Made by a program: the position numbers and the translations under genes. Positions 35,503 to 44,388 of a stretch of DNA of 64,000 nt are shown piece after piece. The notes under the pieces were generated by a model. The model was not told the origin of the DNA and made no database searches. It saw only the letters and a program-made list of their open reading frames with translations. How positions within the stretch are numbered: the stretch's first letter is position 1; each line of letters opens with the position of its first letter. This DNA is from Dokdonia sp. Hel_I_53 (GTDB lineage Bacteria; Bacteroidota; Bacteroidia; Flavobacteriales; Flavobacteriaceae): positions 2,375,001 through 2,439,000 of the forward strand of contig NZ_VISL01000001.1 of NCBI RefSeq assembly GCF_007827465.1. The letters are read 5' to 3'.

Positions 35503-36129
35503 TTAATGATAATCATTTGGATCGTTTGGTTTTGGTGGTGGTGGCCATCCAAGCTCATCACCAGCTAGACTTTGTGTATCACCTGTCTGCAGTATAAGAT
35601 TAGCTCCTTTTGGGATTTTGTTGTCTAATACACTACCCACAGTAATCGCGGTTTTTTTACCATCGAGATTTGTATGTATAGCATAAGAGATATCACCTTC
35701 TATGCCTTTAAAAGGTTTTACTGGATTCATGTACACAGTTTCCCTACCAGGCTTTCCTTTTTTAGGTTTTGTAGCCCCAAAGTAGATACGCAATCCTGTA
35801 GGTTTTACACCAGCTGCCTTAGATTCTTGATCTATAAAAGCGATATAAGCTTTCATTTTTTCATAATCTGCCGTGACAAACCGTGTAGCTTCGTACGGCT
35901 TCTCAAGACCTTCAAAAACTTCATTTACTCCATTTTCTATAAACGGTGCACGGCTCCTGCCGTAGGTTTTGTAAAGACTATCTGCAGACTGCACTGTAAT
36001 AATATTATCGGGTGCAGGAATAGCCTCTGGATGTTCTGTAGGTGGGGCTTCTTTATCTGGAAGCTCTTCACAAGAGAAAAAAAGTAATGCACTGCAACCT
36101 AAAATGGACAGTAGTTTTAATGTTTTCAT
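35503..36129 (-). CDS. Lipoprotein of unknown function at the two-component locus
   Basis: The lipobox LLFFSC is near residue 19, followed by a Pro/Glu-rich linker (DKEAPPTEHPEAIPAPDN). The soluble domain of about 150 residues contains AYIAFIDQESKAAGVKPTG and LRIYFGAT, and ends in a Pro-rich tail WPPPPKPNDP. I do not recognise the family. It is the first gene of the locus and has operator site C 76 bp upstream. Confidence 0.72.
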   Translation of the reverse strand: MKTLKLLSILGCSALLFFSCEELPDKEAPPTEHPEAIPAPDNIITVQSADSLYKTYGRSRAPFIENGVNEVFEGLEKPYEATRFVTADYEKMKAYIAFIDQESKAAGVKPTGLRIYFGATKPKKGKPGRETVYMNPVKPFKGIEGDISYAIHTNLDGKKTAITVGSVLDNKIPKGANLILQTGDTQSLAGDELGWPPPPKPNDPNDYH

Positions 36130-36207
36130 AAAATTGTTAATTTGATTGGTTAATTAATGGTTCTAAGATAGTAATTTACAAGTATACCATCATTTACCAG
36201 TTTGAGG

Positions 36208-36224
36208 TAGGGGCAAATGACCCA
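36208..36224. promoter_or_regulatory. Shared inverted-repeat operator, site C
   Basis: The minus strand reads GGGTCATTTGCCCCTA. It lies upstream of a -7-like TATCTTAG (minus, 36163-36170) in front of the lipoprotein gene. Confidence 0.6.
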
Positions 36225-36270
36225 ATTTAAAATTCTGAGGGTATAGGCGCTTGCTTGTTCTATTGAAAGT

Positions 36271-36306
36271 AAAATATCCAAAGTATGTACATACTTTGGA
36301 TATTTT
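36271..36306 (-). terminator. asnS terminator, 36-bp perfect palindrome
   Basis: AATATCCAAAGTATGT is followed directly by its complement; with the flanks the match is 18 bp per arm with no unpaired loop base. A/T runs follow both arms. It lies 43 bp after the asnS stop. Confidence 0.75.
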
Positions 36307-36318
36307 TTATGGGGTTGC

Positions 36319-36332
36319 GCTTTCGCGAAAGC
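36319..36332. repeat. Palindrome copy, perfect
   Basis: GCTTTCGCGAAAGC between the asnS stop and its terminator hairpin, as seen also near 23375. Confidence 0.95.
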
Positions 36333-36348
36333 GGTGAAAAATCTGATA

Positions 36349-37791
36349 TTAAAACGCTGCACTACCAGGAAAACGAGGATACGGTATTACGTCACGTATA
36401 TTTGTCATGCCAGTTACAAATAGTACTAAACGTTCAAAACCTAGTCCAAAACCACTGTGAGTACAAGTCCCAAATTTACGAGTGTCGAGGTACCAAGAAA
36501 GCTCTTCTTCTGAAATATCTAGCGCCTTCATTTTCTCTTTAAGAACATCAAGGCGTTCTTCACGTTGAGATCCACCTACCATCTCACCTATGCCAGGGAA
36601 AAGTACGTCCATAGCACGCACGGTTTTTCCATCTTCATTGAGACGCATATAAAAAGCTTTAATATTTGCTGGGTAATCAAATAAAATAACAGGACGTTTA
36701 AAGTGTTTTTCTACTAAAAAGCGTTCATGCTCAGACTGTAAGTCTGCCCCCCATTCGTTAATAGGGAATTTAAATTTCTTCTTTTTATTAGGTTTACTAT
36801 TACGTAAGATGTCTATTGCTTCTGTATAACTTACACGCTTAAAATTATTTTCTACAATAAATTTAAGCTTGTCACGCAGCGCCATAGGCGCACGCTCTGC
36901 TTCTGGTTTACTTTTATCTTCTTGGATTAATCTGTTTTCTAGAAATTCGAGATCATCTTCACAATTTTCTAACGCGTAGTTAATTACGTATTTTATAAAA
37001 TCTTCTGCCACATCCATATTGCCAGCCAGGTCGCAAAAAGCCATTTCTGGTTCAATCATCCAGAATTCTGCAAGGTGACGAGAAGTGTTACTATTTTCTG
37101 CTCTAAACGTAGGGCCAAAAGTATAAATCTTACCAAGACCTAGTGCATAGGTTTCTCCTTCTAATTGGCCAGAAACAGTAAGGTTTGTTTCCTTCCCAAA
37201 GAAATCTTTGCTGTAATCTATTTTACCGTCCTCTGTTTTAGGTAAGTTTTCAGGATCTAGTGCGCTTACGCGAAACATTTCACCTGCTCCCTCTGCATCA
37301 CTCCCTGTAATAATAGGTGTATGTGCATAGAAATATCCATTCTTATTAAAATATTCGTGTACAGCAAATGAAAGCTTAGAGCGTAAACGCATTACAGCGC
37401 CAAAGGTATTTGTACGCACTCTTAAATGTGCTTGCTCACGTAATTTCTCTAGACTATGACGTTTAGGAGAAAGAATGGTAAGTTTAACCTCCTCAGGATC
37501 TGCATCACCTTCAATTTGTATTTCCTGAGTCTTTATCTCGACGCGCTGTCCACCCCCTTGGCTTTCCTCAAGGGTGCCTTTAATTACTACAGCGGCGCCC
37601 ACAGTAATTCGCTTAAGTAAGGCTGGGTCTGTATTTTCAAAATCAACAACACACTGTAAATTCTTAATGGTAGAACCGTCATTAAGTGCTACAAACTGGT
37701 TTGCGCGAAAAGATCGTACCCATCCCTTCACAGTAAATTGTTGATGAATTGCTTCACTTTCCAGCAAATCAACTATTGGTGTATGTGTCAT
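36349..37791 (-). CDS. asnS: Asparaginyl-tRNA synthetase
   Basis: It charges tRNA-Asn with asparagine. The 480-residue class II synthetase has an N-terminal OB-fold ([20 protein letters not shown]), motif 2 around [20 protein letters not shown] and motif 3 [16 protein letters not shown]. The insert and motif 2 favour AsnRS over AspRS. The -7 box TATATTTG is 34 bp before the ATG. Confidence 0.96.
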   Translation of the reverse strand: MTHTPIVDLLESEAIHQQFTVKGWVRSFRANQFVALNDGSTIKNLQCVVDFENTDPALLKRITVGAAVVIKGTLEESQGGGQRVEIKTQEIQIEGDADPEEVKLTILSPKRHSLEKLREQAHLRVRTNTFGAVMRLRSKLSFAVHEYFNKNGYFYAHTPIITGSDAEGAGEMFRVSALDPENLPKTEDGKIDYSKDFFGKETNLTVSGQLEGETYALGLGKIYTFGPTFRAENSNTSRHLAEFWMIEPEMAFCDLAGNMDVAEDFIKYVINYALENCEDDLEFLENRLIQEDKSKPEAERAPMALRDKLKFIVENNFKRVSYTEAIDILRNSKPNKKKKFKFPINEWGADLQSEHERFLVEKHFKRPVILFDYPANIKAFYMRLNEDGKTVRAMDVLFPGIGEMVGGSQREERLDVLKEKMKALDISEEELSWYLDTRKFGTCTHSGFGLGFERLVLFVTGMTNIRDVIPYPRFPGSAAF

Positions 37792-37824
37792 TGTTATGAT
37801 TTTTTATCGTTTTATGGGAGAAGG

Positions 37825-37832
37825 CAAATATA
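37825..37832 (-). promoter_or_regulatory. asnS promoter, -7 box
   Basis: TATATTTG on the minus strand fits TAnnTTTG. Confidence 0.5.
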
Positions 37833-37992
37833 AAAGTTGTTTTAAAAATTACCATTGTAAACCTCCGCAAATGTGACGTTCTTTTAGTAAGACTACATCA
37901 GTATTTATAAGCGCTCATAATTGAGATTTGTTTAATGTTGTATGCTGAGTTGTGTGTGGCTAAAAAAGCTTTGAGTAATTTTAATTTTATGA

Positions 37993-38038
37993 CAGATTTC
38001 TATAAAATACCCAGTAGTGGGTATTTTATAGAAATCTG
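37993..38038. other. Perfect 21-bp hairpin in the asnS-RND intergenic region
   Basis: A 21-nt arm starting CAGATTTCTATAAAATACCC (37993-38013) pairs perfectly with 38018-38038 around the loop GTAG. Neither side carries a T-run, so it is not a standard terminator. It lies just upstream of a plus-strand -7 box. Confidence 0.7.
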
Positions 38039-38046
38039 ACTAACAG

Positions 38047-38054
38047 TATATTTG
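38047..38054 (+). promoter_or_regulatory. -7 box of a second candidate small RNA
   Basis: TATATTTG on the plus strand, 48 bp before a plus-directed terminator. Confidence 0.45.
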
Positions 38055-38058
38055 AATA

Positions 38059-38134
38059 ATAAACCATTGAGAATTTTGGGGGAAATATTGGTGGTTTCTA
38101 CAATTCCTGCTGGAAACGGCAGGAATTTTATTTA
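38059..38134 (+). ncRNA. Candidate small RNA downstream of the RND gene
   Basis: After the -7 box, an AAACCA/TGGTTT stem (38061-38066 with 38092-38097) encloses a G-rich loop with GGGGG. A terminator hairpin AATTCCTGC/GCAGGAATT follows with TTTATTT. No ATG is present; a 22-codon frame from a TTG exists but has no support. It ends 30 bp from the RND stop codon on the other strand. Confidence 0.45.
38102..38134 (+). terminator. Plus-directed terminator
   Basis: The 9-bp stem AATTCCTGC/GCAGGAATT has an 8-nt loop, then TTTATTT. In the minus direction the tail is GTAGAAACC, so it is not a good RND terminator. Confidence 0.6.
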
Positions 38135-38163
38135 GTATATCTCCTCAAAATTTTTGATTTTTT

Positions 38164-40581
38164 TCATATCTGAGATTTAGTATCAGATGGCTCATCATCA
38201 TCATCACCATCTCTCTCAACAATTTGAAGTGAGGGTTCTTTAAAAGTTTCTTTGTTTGCAATGTCTTTTTCTAATGAAAGTAATAATGAAGGAAGTAGCA
38301 ATAAATTAGCAAGCATCGCAAAAAGTAGCGTAGCGCTTACTAAACCTCCCAAAGCTACAGTACCTCCAAAACTAGAGATCATAAAGACCGAAAAACCAAA
38401 AAATAGAACAATAGATGTGTAAAACATACTCACTCCTGTTTCTCTTAAAGCTCCGTAAACAGATTTTTTTATTTTCCACTTATTAGCCTTGAGCTCTTGT
38501 CTATACTTTGCTAGAAAATGTATGGTGTCATCTACAGAAATTCCGAAGGCGATACTAAAAACCAAAATTGTTGAAGGTTTGATAGGTACGCCTATAAAAC
38601 CCATCATCCCTGCGGTAACAAGTAATGGTAACAAGTTGGGTACTAGAGATACGATGATCATGCGCAAAGATTTAAACATCCAAGCCATAAATAGTGCAAT
38701 TAAGAGTATAGCGAGTGATAGACTTATTACCAGATTCATTACGAGATAATCAGTTCCTTTTTGAAACACAAGTGCTTTACCTGTCATAGTTACATCATAA
38801 CGATCTTTTGGAAAAAGTTTATCTATTTTCAGTTGGATATTCTCTTCAGCACGCTCCATTTTATCAGTTCCTACATCTTTCATAAAGGTGGTGATACGTG
38901 CATATTGCCCCGTGCTATCTACATATGCACCCATAAGATTTTTTTCATTATTAAAGCTTTTTGCGTAAGGAAGAATAAAATTTCGCTCATTACTTGTGGG
39001 AAGTTGGTAGTATTTAGGATTCCCATTAAAGTAGGCTTGCTTTGCATATTTTACCAAGTTAACGATAGAAATAGGTGCAGAGAGCTCAGGTTGCTCTTCT
39101 ATAGTGATGCTAAGCTCGTCCATGCGCTTGAGAGTAGATAGCTTCATAACACCTTGCTTACGCTTAGTATCTATGAGTATTTCTAAAGGCATAATTCCAT
39201 CAAACTCTTCTTCAAAAAATTTAATATCCTTATAGAAACCTGTTTTTTTAGGCATATCCTCAATGAGAGAGCCAGAAACACGTATTTGATAAATACCTAT
39301 GATACTTAACGCAAGCAAAAATACACTCGTGATATAAATGGCGATTCTTCTGTTGCGTACCATTTTTTCCATCCAGTTCACAAAACCTTCCATCCAGTTT
39401 TTACCTAAATGTTTAAGGTGTTTGTCTTTTGGTGGAGACATGTAGCTATAAATGATAGGTATGATCAATAAACACAATAAGAAAATCGCGATTATATTAA
39501 TACTTGCAACAACACCGAACTCTTTTAGAAGAGAACTCTCAGTAAGAATAAAGGTGGCAAAACCAGAAGCAGTTGTGATATTAGTCATTAAAGTAGCATT
39601 GCCAACTTTTGTAATGACACGTTGTAGCGCTTTTACTTGGTTACCATGATTCTTATATTCTTGCTGGTATTTATTGATAAGAAATATACAATTAGGAATT
39701 CCAATCACAATGATAAGAGGAGGGATAAGTGCCGTGAGCACAGTAATCTCATAACCCAATAAACCTAAAAAGCCAAATGCCCACATCACACCTATGATTA
39801 CTGTAATCATTGATATAAAGGTGGCTCTATAAGACCTAAAGAAAAAGAAGAAAATAAAAGATGTTACTAATAATGCAGCGCCAACAAATAAACCAATTTC
39901 ATCTACGATATTTTGAGCGTTAAGTGTACGTATGTAAGGCATACCGCTAGTACGCACCTTAATGCCATATTTTTTTTCAAATTGTTTTATTGCAGGAACT
40001 AAGTCTTCTACGATAAAATCTCTTCGAGCTGCAGTATTTATTATAGCTTTGTCAAGGTAAATGGCAGAGCGTACCGTTCCAGTTTCTTTATTATAAATAA
40101 GGTCTCTATAAAACGGGAGATCATTAAATAATTTCTCCTTATAATTTTTAGCAATTTGAGCAGTAAGTGTACGATTACTCATAAATGGTTCTAGGTCAAA
40201 ACGCTGGGGATCTTCCATTTTTTTCAAAACTTTCAGATCCTCAAGTGAGAGGGTAAGAGTTACAGCGGGTGACTCAGCAATCTGGGAAGAAAGTGCATTC
40301 CATGCAGATAGCATCTTTGGTGTAAACAAGCTGTCATTTTGAATGCCTAGGACAACTAGATTTCCCTCTTCACCAAATTTATCTAGAAAAGCATTGTATT
40401 CTAAATTTACTTCATGGTCATCTGGGAGAAGGTTTGCCTCAGTATACGTAAAGCGCATATGCTGCCATTGAAATCCAAGAAAAACAGTTATTCCGGTAAT
40501 AAGTAGTAGAATAAAGAGCCGGTTACGTAAGATCATACTTGCTATAATCTCCCAGAAACCTCTACTTAAAAATTTTGCCAT
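38164..40581 (-). CDS. RND-superfamily (MMPL-type) exporter
   Basis: The 805-residue inner-membrane protein has the duplicated RND plan. It has an N-terminal helix, a periplasmic domain (about 45-240), six helices (about 240-400) and a linker. A second periplasmic domain (about 440-620), six more helices and an acidic tail (RDGDDDDEPSD) follow. The motif FGISVDDTIHFLAKYRQEL in the second half and GNATLMTNITTASGFATFI in the first mark the MMPL/HAE3 group. Members move lipids or hydrophobic compounds; the cargo here is unknown. No membrane-fusion partner is adjacent. Confidence 0.88.
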   Translation of the reverse strand: MAKFLSRGFWEIIASMILRNRLFILLLITGITVFLGFQWQHMRFTYTEANLLPDDHEVNLEYNAFLDKFGEEGNLVVLGIQNDSLFTPKMLSAWNALSSQIAESPAVTLTLSLEDLKVLKKMEDPQRFDLEPFMSNRTLTAQIAKNYKEKLFNDLPFYRDLIYNKETGTVRSAIYLDKAIINTAARRDFIVEDLVPAIKQFEKKYGIKVRTSGMPYIRTLNAQNIVDEIGLFVGAALLVTSFIFFFFFRSYRATFISMITVIIGVMWAFGFLGLLGYEITVLTALIPPLIIVIGIPNCIFLINKYQQEYKNHGNQVKALQRVITKVGNATLMTNITTASGFATFILTESSLLKEFGVVASINIIAIFLLCLLIIPIIYSYMSPPKDKHLKHLGKNWMEGFVNWMEKMVRNRRIAIYITSVFLLALSIIGIYQIRVSGSLIEDMPKKTGFYKDIKFFEEEFDGIMPLEILIDTKRKQGVMKLSTLKRMDELSITIEEQPELSAPISIVNLVKYAKQAYFNGNPKYYQLPTSNERNFILPYAKSFNNEKNLMGAYVDSTGQYARITTFMKDVGTDKMERAEENIQLKIDKLFPKDRYDVTMTGKALVFQKGTDYLVMNLVISLSLAILLIALFMAWMFKSLRMIIVSLVPNLLPLLVTAGMMGFIGVPIKPSTILVFSIAFGISVDDTIHFLAKYRQELKANKWKIKKSVYGALRETGVSMFYTSIVLFFGFSVFMISSFGGTVALGGLVSATLLFAMLANLLLLPSLLLSLEKDIANKETFKEPSLQIVERDGDDDDEPSDTKSQI

Positions 40582-40600
40582 TGCCTTATCTTAAAAAGTA

Positions 40601-40608
40601 CAAAGATA
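40601..40608 (-). promoter_or_regulatory. RND exporter promoter, -7 box
   Basis: TATCTTTG on the minus strand, 19 bp before the ATG. Confidence 0.5.
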
Positions 40609-40642
40609 TTGTTTTCAAGAATAGTATGTTTGAGCTGTGTTC

Positions 40643-40656
40643 GCTTTCGCGAAAGC
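40643..40656. repeat. Palindrome copy, perfect
   Basis: GCTTTCGCGAAAGC in the 100-bp gap between the DUF5686 and RND genes, centred about 45 bp upstream of the RND -7 box. Confidence 0.95.
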
Positions 40657-40681
40657 ATACTTATAAGTACAGAATTCGTTC

Positions 40682-42802
40682 TTACAATTTCAAATTAAAT
40701 GTAAACTTAAAGGCAAGGTTATCTTCCCAATCTGGCAAGTGGTAGGCTCCATAACGATAGGTGAGGCTAGTACCAAAGCCAAATAGTAATTTATTGATTT
40801 CAAAACCAGACTCTGTGTAACCTTTTTTTAAGGACTCAAAGCTGGTGTCAAGGTGATCTTCAGGCCGACTTATATCACCTATTGCAAAGCGCGAAATGAA
40901 AACCAGTTCTGGTTTAAAATTATGACTTATATTAAAGGGGCGTAGTCTGTGTTTGATTTGGGCTGTAATAAGCTTATCAGAAAAAAACTCACCAAAGTAC
41001 ATCGTTTCAAAACTATTGACACCAGCGACTGAAAATCGCTGTAAGATCGTTTCTTTTGTGGGTGCATTTGGATACGCATGGAATAGATGTGTGAGTGGAA
41101 TGTCTCCAAATCCAATATTTCCTTCAACCAAAAATTCTGTTGCAGATTTATTTAATCTGTCAAAACGATAATATGCTTTTGCACCTAATCGCGTAAAGGA
41201 TAAATCACCTCCTAACCCTCTAACAGCTTGTGAAATTTGTCCAGAAAAAATAGGGTACCCTTCATAAACGGGTAGGACATCACTTTCTGTTTTTAGGTAT
41301 TTATTAGAGGGACTCCACCTAAATGCGGCTGTGGCCTCTGTAACATCATAATTACGTATAATTGTCCCGTTATGATTGTATCTATAGGGATTTACTTGAT
41401 CGATGCGCCTATTTGAAATTTGAAATTCTGTGAGCATTCGTGGTGTGAGCCTATACTCTAAATTTACACGTGAAGTTCTATGTTTATAGAATTGAGTTAT
41501 ATTTACTAGACGAGGTTCAAATAGGGAATACACACGTCTGTCTGTGAGGTATGAAAAATTACCTACTTCTTCAATATCGCTATTAAAGGTTCCAGAAAGC
41601 CACATTCCTGTATCTGGGTGCAGTAAATACCCGCCACCTAATCCATATTTAAAATTTTTATCCTTAAAGCCATAAGCTCCATAACCTTCTACTCTAAATC
41701 TCTCAGAAAATGCAGCATTTGTCACGCCTCCAAGACCTAAACGTAGTCCTTCGTAGTTGTTAAATTTAACTGGATATGTGAGGTCAAAATCAAAAGCCTC
41801 CACGCTAAAGTAGCCTATACTAAAATTATTAATGGTACCTAAACGTCGTTCAATGTTTTCTGCATTAACTATTTTTTCTAATTCTGAAAAACTACGAACA
41901 TCTTTGTTAGATAGCGAATCTACACGATATGACCGCCAGAATGTTTCATTCTTATTGTTTGCCTCAGGTTCAAATGTAATGGCATAATTTGTTGAAGGGA
42001 TATTAATGACTTGGTTTACTTTATAACCTGTCATTTCTGTTGTCGAAATTAAGAATTTCCGATTAACCATATCCTCAAGGACTTCTGTCTCTATGGTTCC
42101 TATCGATATTCTTCCACCAAAAAAAGATAATTTTCTATTATCGCTGCCTTTATCTAAAAATAGTTCCCTATTTGATGGGACATAAACCCGCGCGTCTTTT
42201 AAATAAGTATAGCGTTGATTGAGTTGTATATTCAGTTTATCATATATGATAACGTTGATGTCCTTAAGGGCATACGTTTTTTTATCGAGTACCATTTGGC
42301 CAGTAAGTCCAGGAACACGCTTCGGTTTTTTTGGGGAAAAGGCGATTAAATAATCACCTTCTTCTGTTGTGCTTACAACTTGATAATTGTAATTATCTAA
42401 TCCTCTTTTAGAAAGTATACCTGCATATTTCGTATTAAAAATGACAAAATAGTGATCATAAAAAGATCGAGATTGGACATTTACAGCAAACACTTCATAG
42501 CGGGGTTTCTCAAATCCAGCTAACTGATATCCTATAATTTTTTCTGTAAAGCGATCTTCATCTGTATATTGAAATTTACTCACTTTTTCAGAAAAAAAGC
42601 TGTGAGTACTTCCGTTAAGACTATCTGTTATTACCGTCTTTTCGTATGCTCTGTAGGTGTAATTGTCTAAAACCTCTCTTGGATCATTCAGAGTTCTATT
42701 TACAATAGCTTGACTTACAATCTCAGAGGCAGAGGAAGATGACGTCTGTGAGTAAGAGAACGCACTAAGCAAAAAAAACATAAAAGAAAAGAACTTTGCC
42801 AT
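40682..42802 (-). CDS. DUF5686 outer-membrane protein
   Basis: After a signal peptide (MAKFFSFMFFLLSAFSYSQ) the 706-residue protein shows the DUF5686 core (YRAYEKTVIT, SKRGLDNYNYQV, GQMVLDKKTYALKDINV). A C-terminal region of alternating beta strands ends in FKFTFNLKL, as in an outer-membrane barrel. Many DUF5686 proteins carry an N-terminal carboxypeptidase-like regulatory domain; this one goes directly into the core. The function is unknown. It follows the frr gene in the same orientation after the next terminator upstream. Confidence 0.85.
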   Translation of the reverse strand: MAKFFSFMFFLLSAFSYSQTSSSSASEIVSQAIVNRTLNDPREVLDNYTYRAYEKTVITDSLNGSTHSFFSEKVSKFQYTDEDRFTEKIIGYQLAGFEKPRYEVFAVNVQSRSFYDHYFVIFNTKYAGILSKRGLDNYNYQVVSTTEEGDYLIAFSPKKPKRVPGLTGQMVLDKKTYALKDINVIIYDKLNIQLNQRYTYLKDARVYVPSNRELFLDKGSDNRKLSFFGGRISIGTIETEVLEDMVNRKFLISTTEMTGYKVNQVINIPSTNYAITFEPEANNKNETFWRSYRVDSLSNKDVRSFSELEKIVNAENIERRLGTINNFSIGYFSVEAFDFDLTYPVKFNNYEGLRLGLGGVTNAAFSERFRVEGYGAYGFKDKNFKYGLGGGYLLHPDTGMWLSGTFNSDIEEVGNFSYLTDRRVYSLFEPRLVNITQFYKHRTSRVNLEYRLTPRMLTEFQISNRRIDQVNPYRYNHNGTIIRNYDVTEATAAFRWSPSNKYLKTESDVLPVYEGYPIFSGQISQAVRGLGGDLSFTRLGAKAYYRFDRLNKSATEFLVEGNIGFGDIPLTHLFHAYPNAPTKETILQRFSVAGVNSFETMYFGEFFSDKLITAQIKHRLRPFNISHNFKPELVFISRFAIGDISRPEDHLDTSFESLKKGYTESGFEINKLLFGFGTSLTYRYGAYHLPDWEDNLAFKFTFNLKL

Positions 42803-42826
42803 ACATTCAGTTGAGACGTAAATGTA

Positions 42827-42857
42827 TTAAAAAAGCGACCTAAGGTCGCTTTTTTTG
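42827..42857 (-). terminator. frr terminator
   Basis: The perfect 12-bp stem AAAAAAGCGACC/GGTCGCTTTTTT has a TAA loop and lies 20 bp after the frr stop. Confidence 0.85.
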
Positions 42858-42876
42858 TATTTGTTTAACGTCTGTA

Positions 42877-43434
42877 TTATACAGTCATAATCTCTGCTTC
42901 TTTAGTATTAAGGACATCTTCAATTTTTTTAATATGTGCGTCCGTAAGCTTTTGAATGTCTAATTCAGCATTTGCTTTTTCATCTTCAGAGGCGTCGTCA
43001 ACCTTTTTGATATCATTATTTGCTTGCTTTCGGTCATTTCGCACTCCTACTTTAGAGTCTTCTGCTTCACTTTTAGCTTGTTTAACAAGATCTTTACGAC
43101 GCTCCTCTGTAAGTGGCGGGACATTTATTATAATGCTCTCCCCATTATTCATAGGGTTGAAACCAAGGTTTGCGTTAATAATAGATTTTTCAATTTCTGG
43201 GATTAAATTCTTTTCCCAAGGTTGTACTGAGATGGTTCTTCCGTCTGGTGTAACAACATTTGCCACCTGGCTTAGTGGTGTAGGACTCCCATAGTAATCT
43301 ACCATTACTCCTTGCAACATTGCAGGGCTTGCTTTACCAGCACGTATCGTTAATAATCTTTTGCCTAAGTGTGTAATGGCATTATCCATTGCTTCCTTAG
43401 CTGTATCTATGATAAATTTTAAATCTTCGTTCAT
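42877..43434 (-). CDS. frr: Ribosome recycling factor
   Basis: It splits post-termination ribosomes together with EF-G. The 185-residue protein has the family features LLTIRAGKASPAMLQGV, VVTPDGRTISVQPWEKNLIP and PPLTEERRKDLVKQAK. It lies 51 bp after pyrH, in the order tsf-pyrH-frr conserved in bacteria. Confidence 0.97.
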   Translation of the reverse strand: MNEDLKFIIDTAKEAMDNAITHLGKRLLTIRAGKASPAMLQGVMVDYYGSPTPLSQVANVVTPDGRTISVQPWEKNLIPEIEKSIINANLGFNPMNNGESIIINVPPLTEERRKDLVKQAKSEAEDSKVGVRNDRKQANNDIKKVDDASEDEKANAELDIQKLTDAHIKKIEDVLNTKEAEIMTV

Positions 43435-43485
43435 TAGTTTAATATTGTAGTCACAAGTTTACAAAAATCGATCCAATTTTAGACA

Positions 43486-44190
43486 TTACTTTACGGTTGT
43501 CCCCACTGCGTCTCCAGAAACAACCTTCATAAGGTTACCTCTTTTATTCATGTCAAACACAATAATAGGAAGCTCATTCTCTTGACTTAATGTGAAAGCA
43601 GTGGTGTCCATAACTTTAAGTCCCTTTCTCAACACGTCATCAAAAGAGATATGATCGTACTTGATAGCTTCTTTATCTTTCTCAGGGTCAGCATTATAGA
43701 TCCCATCTACGCGTGTGCCTTTTAAGATAACATCTGCCTCTATTTCTATCGCTCTAAGTACGGCAGCACTATCTGTAGTGAAATAGGGATTACCTGTACC
43801 CCCACCAAATATTACAACGCGTCCTTTGTTGAGGTGAGCCATCGCTTTACGACGTATAAATGGCTCTGCCACTTCATTTATTTTTATAGCAGATTGTAAT
43901 CTTGTTTTGATGCCATTTTGCTCCATAGCATCTTGTAAAGCTAGGCCATTAATTACCGTAGCGAGCATTCCCATATGATCACTCTGCACGCGATCCATAC
44001 CTTTTGAAGCGCCAGCAACACCGCGAAAAATATTTCCTCCTCCTATAACAATGGCTACTTCTACACCTTTGTCAATGATCTCTTTAATGTCCTCAGCATA
44101 TTCTGCTAAGCGTTGAGGGTCTATACCATACTGTCTATCGCCCATTAAGGCCTCGCCAGATAATTTGAGAAGGATTCTTTTATATTTCAT
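43486..44190 (-). CDS. pyrH: UMP kinase
   Basis: It phosphorylates UMP to UDP. The frame is open to 44289, but the family N-terminus [17 protein letters not shown] starts at 44190, giving 234 residues. The amino-acid-kinase motifs [11 protein letters not shown] and [18 protein letters not shown] are intact. A -7 box 17 bp before this ATG supports the shorter start and gives the pyrH-frr pair its own promoter. Confidence 0.96.
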   Translation of the reverse strand: MKYKRILLKLSGEALMGDRQYGIDPQRLAEYAEDIKEIIDKGVEVAIVIGGGNIFRGVAGASKGMDRVQSDHMGMLATVINGLALQDAMEQNGIKTRLQSAIKINEVAEPFIRRKAMAHLNKGRVVIFGGGTGNPYFTTDSAAVLRAIEIEADVILKGTRVDGIYNADPEKDKEAIKYDHISFDDVLRKGLKVMDTTAFTLSQENELPIIVFDMNKRGNLMKVVSGDAVGTTVK

Positions 44191-44207
44191 AGTAGTGTAA
44201 GATTGTG

Positions 44208-44215
44208 CAAATATA
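44208..44215 (-). promoter_or_regulatory. pyrH-frr promoter, -7 box
   Basis: TATATTTG on the minus strand, 17 bp before the pyrH ATG. Confidence 0.5.
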
Positions 44216-44337
44216 ATATATAATGAAGAAGATATTATAGAGATTTTTAGGTTGGCAGAGATAACTTCTTGAGAAAATTTAAATTTCATTGTAATGCCTT
44301 ATTCCAAACTTTGGGGTATTTCAAATTAATTTTAAAC

Positions 44338-44366
44338 TAAAAACGCCTCCAATTGGAGGCGTTTAG
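44338..44366 (-). terminator. Terminator after tsf
   Basis: The perfect stem AAACGCCTCC/GGAGGCGTTT has an AATT loop, followed by TTTTAGTTT on the minus strand. Confidence 0.8.
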
Positions 44367-44388
44367 ATATTGATAAAGAGGTAAGTAA

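Noticed and set aside
38068..38136. A 22-codon frame from a TTG inside the candidate small RNA
   Set aside because: There is no ATG, the frame runs through the terminator stem, and nothing suggests translation.
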